The notes under the pieces were generated by a model. It had not been told where the DNA came from. It made no database searches and saw only the letters and a list, made by a program, of their open reading frames with translations. The position numbers were made by a program, and so were the translations under genes. Below, one piece after another: positions 60,426 through 64,000 of a stretch of DNA of 64,000 bases. This DNA comes from Devosia lacusdianchii (GTDB lineage: Bacteria; Pseudomonadota; Alphaproteobacteria; Rhizobiales; Devosiaceae). Positions within the stretch are counted from its first letter, which is position 1; each line of letters begins with the position of its first letter. Location: assembly GCF_022429625.1 (NCBI RefSeq), contig NZ_CP092483.1, forward strand, positions 496,001 through 560,000, read 5' to 3'.

Positions 60426-60752
60426 CTAATTACACCCCATGGTCTTCTCGACCGCCGCGATGGTGGCGACATTGTCGCGTTCCACCGCGTTGAGGCGGAC
60501 CAGGCTCTGCTTGGTGATCGAACAGCCTTCATTGCCGAAGGTCTGCTTGGCCCGCTGCGTCGAGAAGCAAAAGCCGTTCTGCTTGTAGATGAGGTTGCGC
60601 ACCTCGTAGAGCGATTGGCAGCTCAACTGCCGCAGGTCGGCGCGCTGGAAATAGTCGCTGTCGTCGCAGCCGATGATTTCGTAGCAATTGGCCATGGCGG
60701 CACCAGTGCTCGCCAGCATGGCCGCGGCGACGATCAAGCTTTTCAGTTTCAT
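60426..60752 (-). CDS. Small secreted YARHG-domain protein
   Basis: 108 residues. Signal peptide KLKSLIVAAAMLASTGAAMA, cut near 21. The mature part holds the YARHG pattern: LSCQSLYEVRNLIYKQNGFCFSTQRAKQTFGNEGC, equivalent to the L-R--IYA--G--F------F motif. Six Cys suggest three disulfides. YARHG domains are thought to be extracellular and of unknown function. The frame opens further upstream, but ATG at 60752 gives the signal peptide. It is a single gene. Confidence 0.85.
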   Translation of the reverse strand: MKLKSLIVAAAMLASTGAAMANCYEIIGCDDSDYFQRADLRQLSCQSLYEVRNLIYKQNGFCFSTQRAKQTFGNEGCSITKQSLVRLNAVERDNVATIAAVEKTMGCN

Positions 60753-60817
60753 GGTGGTCTCCCAAACTCCGGCCGAGTTCAGCACGAAACCGGAGGCCGG
60801 GAAAGTCACATCGGGCG

Positions 60818-61912
60818 TCAGGTGCGAGCCGGCCGTCGCGGTGACAGCAGCGCGCGCATCGCCTTGCGGCCGGGCACTTCGATGAAGTGGTAGGCGATCG
60901 GCGCGCAGGCCAGCGAGATGACGATGCCCAAAAGGCTCGCCGCGGTCCACGGCCAGCCCTGCGTATCGAAGAAGCGGCGCAGGGTTAGCAGCACCGGCAC
61001 ATGCACCAGATAGAGCGAGTACGAAATCGTGCCCAGGTAATAGACCACGCCGGACCCGAGCAGGGTCGATACGGCGCTCGTCGAGCGGACCAGGTGCATG
61101 ATCAGCAGCGCGCAGCCGACGACGAAGACGATGTCGGTCGATGGCACCAGGATGAAGACGACGAGCAAAGCGGCCAGCAGGTCGCCGGTGATCGGTCGCG
61201 CCCCCAGCCAGTCGCCGAACTGGGTATTCTGCAGGCGATAGACCACGAGGCCCAGCAGGAACCCGGCGACGCAGCGGAACACGGCAAGCGGATCCTGGGT
61301 GCCGAAGATGGCCAGTGGACCCTCGAACTCACCGGCGGGGAAGATGCGCGGCGCGACGATGGCGATGGCGATCAGCACGATGATCGCCAGGGCACCCATC
61401 AGCCAGGCCCGGGCCTGCGACGCCGAAAACACCGCCGCGACCAGGATGGGGAACAGCAGGTATGCCGACCATTCGGTGCTGATCGACCAGGCCGCCAGAT
61501 TGATATTGCCGGCGCCAAATGACCAGCCCTGCATCAGGCTGAGGTTCCACCAGAACGCTGCCATCAGGTTGGGCACGTCATAGAGCGGCATCGCGCCGAC
61601 CGAGACCAGCGCTGTGGTGAGCAGCAGGATGACGAAGTAGAGCGGGTAGATACGGGCAAGGCGCAGCCCGAGGAATTTGAGGTAATTGGGGAAGCTGCCG
61701 CCATCGGCGAACAGGGTCTTGTAGTTCAGCGCCATCACATAGCCGCTGAGCACGAAGAACAGGTCGACGCAGAGATAGCCCCGGCCCAGCAGCAGTCCGG
61801 CAAGCGCCGGACCGGCATGCAATGCGTGGTAGAAAACCACGAAAACCGCGGCGGCTCCCCGCAGTCCGGTGAGTGAACGAATTTCACTTTTGATGACCGG
61901 GTTCTCAGCCAT
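60818..61912 (-). CDS. Acyltransferase family 3 membrane protein (OafA/YrhL-like)
   Basis: 364 residues with about ten membrane helices. The start is typical: EIRSLTGLRGAAAVFVVFYHALHAGP, where the His in FYHALH is the conserved catalytic region, followed by VDLFFVLSGYVMALNY. Members transfer acetyl or other acyl groups to sugars of surface polysaccharides or to small molecules. The C-terminus (FIEVPGRKAMRALLSPRR) is also typical. The target sugar is unknown. It diverges from the last ABC exporter gene across a 405-base gap. Confidence 0.92.
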   Translation of the reverse strand: MAENPVIKSEIRSLTGLRGAAAVFVVFYHALHAGPALAGLLLGRGYLCVDLFFVLSGYVMALNYKTLFADGGSFPNYLKFLGLRLARIYPLYFVILLLTTALVSVGAMPLYDVPNLMAAFWWNLSLMQGWSFGAGNINLAAWSISTEWSAYLLFPILVAAVFSASQARAWLMGALAIIVLIAIAIVAPRIFPAGEFEGPLAIFGTQDPLAVFRCVAGFLLGLVVYRLQNTQFGDWLGARPITGDLLAALLVVFILVPSTDIVFVVGCALLIMHLVRSTSAVSTLLGSGVVYYLGTISYSLYLVHVPVLLTLRRFFDTQGWPWTAASLLGIVISLACAPIAYHFIEVPGRKAMRALLSPRRPART

Positions 61913-62273
61913 GGCGATATCCTCGCATTGCTTCCGACGCGGTTAAGGGCAAAGCTTCGGCGGCATATGTCAACACGAGCCACGCCGTGTGGCGGTTCGG
62001 CGACACCGTTTGATTCGGGCATGGTCGAGCTCTGCCTTGCCCTCGCCAAGGTTCAGGAAGTCTCCTTGGGATCAGCGGGTTACGGCGGCCAAATGGTGTG
62101 ACGACGGTAACCGATACGGTCGTCCGGGATCGAATTTTACATGCGTCGGGAGCATGGCTCCAATTCGAACAGCGGGACGTGCGCTTCTGGTCAGCCCTCT
62201 AGTCAGGCGATACGCTTTGTTAACCAGCGAACCGCCGACGACCTGTTGTTGTCCCGACAAATAGGATGCCGTG
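61913..62273. other. Divergent intergenic region with a short palindrome
   Basis: No gene is supported in this stretch between the acyltransferase and the next ABC exporter; short frames on both strands have no ribosome site or domain. It holds TTGTC-CC-GACAA at 62249-62260, a possible operator just before the mini-ORF and exporter. Confidence 0.5.
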
Positions 62274-62321
62274 ATGTGTTATGTAGTTCGGCCCAAATCG
62301 TCCGTTCCGGCGACCGCATGA
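62274..62321 (+). CDS. Possible 15-residue upstream ORF overlapping the ABC exporter start
   Basis: ATG at 62274 has AGGA seven bases upstream and codes for MCYVVRPKSSVPATA. Its TGA overlaps the exporter ATG (ATGA at 62318-62321). The exporter start has no ribosome site of its own, so its translation may depend on ribosomes finishing this frame. Confidence 0.4.
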   Translation: MCYVVRPKSSVPATA

Positions 62322-64000
62322 CGGATCAGGTCGCCGCCGAAAAACCGGCTCTCGCCCGCCTCGGGTTGGCCCCCACGCTGCCGCTCAAGCGGTTGTCGCC
62401 ACTACGGCGCCTCTGGCCCTTCCTCCTGCGCTACCGGCTGCGGCTGGTGTTGACGCTGCTGTTCCTCCTGGCCTCGGCGCTGGCGTCGCTCGCCATCCCC
62501 TTCAACCTGGGCAGCCTCATCGATACCGGCTTCGTGGCGCAGGATATGAGCATGGTCAGCCGCTATGCCCTGATCATCGCCGCCTTCGGTCTGGTCGGCG
62601 CGGTGACCAATGGGGCACGGCTCTATCTGGTCTCCTATGTGGGCGAACGCATGCTGGCCGATCTGCGGCTCGCCATGTTCAGCCACCTGCTGACCCTCGA
62701 CACCGCCTTCTTCGACAAACAGCGCATGGGCGAATTGACGGCCCGGCTCAATGGCGACGTGGCGGCGGTGCGAGGCGCGATTTCTTCCACCGCGTCGACG
62801 GCTCTGCGCTCGGTGGTGACCATAGTCGGCGCCTTCATCTTCATGCTGATCACCAGCCCGGTGCTGACCCTCGCCGTTGTCATTGCCGGTCCGCTGATGC
62901 TGGTACCGATGCTGGCTTTGGCCCGTCGGCTCCGCAAGATGTCGCGCCGCAGCCAGGATGCGCTGGCCGACCTTTCGGCGCAGGCCAACGAGGTGCTGGG
63001 CGCCAACCGCACCATCAAGAGCTTCACCCGCGAGGGCGAGGAAGTGCGGCGCTACGGCCAGCGTGGCGACGAGAGCTTTGATTCCGAACTCAGCCGCCTG
63101 CGCACGCGGGCCTTCCTCGTCGGCCTGCTCATGCTGCTATCGAGCCTGGCCATGATCTTCGTCTTGTGGTGGGGCGCGCAGGCCGTGTTCTCGGGCGCCG
63201 CTACGACGGGCGAGCTGACCCAGTTCCTGATCTATGGCGTCATGGGCGCCGGCGCGGTGGCGAGCCTGGCCGATGTGGCCGGCACCCTGCAATCGGTCGC
63301 CGGCTCGACCGAGCGGCTGGTGGAAATCCTCGATACCGCGCCGGCCATCACATCGCCGGCGAGCCCCATCGCCCTGCCGGCGCCACCGCTCGGCACGGTC
63401 GAGTTCCGTAGGGTGAGCTTCCGCTATGGCGGCGAGGCGGGGGCGGCTACGCTCAGCGAGCTCAGCTTTGCTGTCGAGGCGGGCAGCACAACGGCGCTGG
63501 TCGGCGCATCCGGCGGCGGTAAGTCGACCATCTTCGCGCTGCTGCAGCGGCTCTATGATGTCGATGGTGGTTCGGTCCTCGTCGACGGGCTCGATATCCG
63601 CCAGGTCGATATCGGCAAATTGCGCCGCCGCATCGCCGTGGTCGAGCAGGACCCCACCATTTTCTCCGGTACGGTCGAGGACAATATCCGCTTCGGCCGA
63701 CCCGATGCGACGAGGCAGGAAGTGGTTGCGGCGGCGACGGCGGCACTGGTCGACGAGTTCGTTTCCGAGCTTCCCGACGGCTACGCAACCTTCGTCGGCG
63801 AGCGCGGCGTCACCCTCTCCGGTGGCCAGCGCCAGCGCCTCGCCATTGCGCGCGCGCTGCTCAAGGACGCGCCTATTCTCCTGCTCGACGAGGCCACCAG
63901 CGCCCTCGATGCCGGTAGTGAACAACTGGTGCAGACCGCGCTCAAGCGCCTGCAACGTGGCCGCACCACGCTGGTTATCGCCCACCGATTGGCCACCATT
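62318..64000 (+). CDS. ABC exporter, fused membrane and ATP-binding domains (3' end outside window)
   Basis: 561 residues are visible and the frame is open at the right edge, so the end is missing. It starts MTDQVAAEKPALARLGLAP. Membrane domain about 30-315 with PFLLRYRLRLVLTLLFLLASALASLAIPFNLG; the ATPase domain follows, with Walker A GASGGGKSTIF, Q-loop VEQDPTIFSGT, signature LSGGQRQRLAIARALL, Walker B ILLLDEATSALDAGSE and the His loop VIAHRLATI. It is an MsbA-like half-transporter and a paralogue of the exporter at 58434. Only the C-terminal tail, perhaps 30-50 residues, is cut off. Confidence 0.93.
   Translation, partial: MTDQVAAEKPALARLGLAPTLPLKRLSPLRRLWPFLLRYRLRLVLTLLFLLASALASLAIPFNLGSLIDTGFVAQDMSMVSRYALIIAAFGLVGAVTNGARLYLVSYVGERMLADLRLAMFSHLLTLDTAFFDKQRMGELTARLNGDVAAVRGAISSTASTALRSVVTIVGAFIFMLITSPVLTLAVVIAGPLMLVPMLALARRLRKMSRRSQDALADLSAQANEVLGANRTIKSFTREGEEVRRYGQRGDESFDSELSRLRTRAFLVGLLMLLSSLAMIFVLWWGAQAVFSGAATTGELTQFLIYGVMGAGAVASLADVAGTLQSVAGSTERLVEILDTAPAITSPASPIALPAPPLGTVEFRRVSFRYGGEAGAATLSELSFAVEAGSTTALVGASGGGKSTIFALLQRLYDVDGGSVLVDGLDIRQVDIGKLRRRIAVVEQDPTIFSGTVEDNIRFGRPDATRQEVVAAATAALVDEFVSELPDGYATFVGERGVTLSGGQRQRLAIARALLKDAPILLLDEATSALDAGSEQLVQTALKRLQRGRTTLVIAHRLATI

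Noticed and set aside
1..64000. tRNA, rRNA, insertion sequences and prophage genes
   Set aside because: I looked for GTTCRANNC-type tRNA arms, rRNA cores, and transposase or integrase motifs and found none I could support; a covariance-model scan would be decisive for tRNAs.

Overview
The window looks like chromosomal DNA of a high-GC alphaproteobacterium of the order Hyphomicrobiales (Rhizobiales), perhaps Devosia-like. The grounds are gene order (ffs-dnaX-ybaB-recR; def-fmt-truA near dapD/dapE; membrane cytochrome c next to pheA), a complete cpa/tad pilus locus with CtrA-like boxes, and many short intergenic palindromic repeats of the kind common in this group. The assignment is inference; there is no rRNA gene to test it. 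I saw no tRNA, rRNA, CRISPR array, transposase or phage gene.

Layout. 0-7 kb: the end of an aldehyde dehydrogenase, then nucleoside salvage genes deoA-deoB-upp, with a MarR/HlyD/DUF2955 efflux module sitting between them. 7-22.5 kb: a HAD hydrolase and the Flp/Tad pilus locus (TadE-like proteins, a pilus N-domain protein, Flp pilin, cpaA, cpaB, cpaC, cpaE, cpaF, tadB, tadC, and tadD further on, inverted). Between tadC and tadD lies a compact four-gene operon for secreted proteins: an astacin-like metalloprotease, two paralogous small proteins each with three CX5C pairs, and a trypsin-like protease. This is the best candidate for an undescribed system. 22.6-28 kb: M17 aminopeptidase, MarR-GNAT fusion regulator, hydroxyacid dehydrogenase, cytochrome c, a three-copy tandem repeat, pheA. 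28-42 kb: lysine/peptidoglycan genes (dapD, dapE), DUF805 membrane proteins, truA-fmt-def, rmuC, then recR-ybaB-dnaX with the SRP RNA gene upstream. 42-46 kb: LOG-family protein, soluble transhydrogenase and a MerA-like flavoprotein. 46-55 kb: a sugar-acid catabolic cluster whose enzymes (lactonase-type amidohydrolase, SDR dehydrogenase, L-fuconate dehydratase) fit the non-phosphorylating L-fucose route, with an IclR regulator and an ABC importer. 55-64 kb: M29 aminopeptidase, lipid kinase, two ABC exporters, a YARHG protein and an acyltransferase. The second exporter runs off the right edge.

How the parts work together. deoA, deoB and upp recycle nucleosides, and an ALDH can oxidise the acetaldehyde that deoxyribose breakdown yields. 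The tad genes make, process and export Flp pilin; CtrA-like boxes suggest cell-cycle control. The fucose-type cluster imports a sugar and oxidises it to a keto acid, but L-fucose dehydrogenase and the final hydrolase are not in the window.

At least four families of dispersed intergenic palindromes (about 13 copies, roughly 70-130 bp each) fill many of the gaps between genes.
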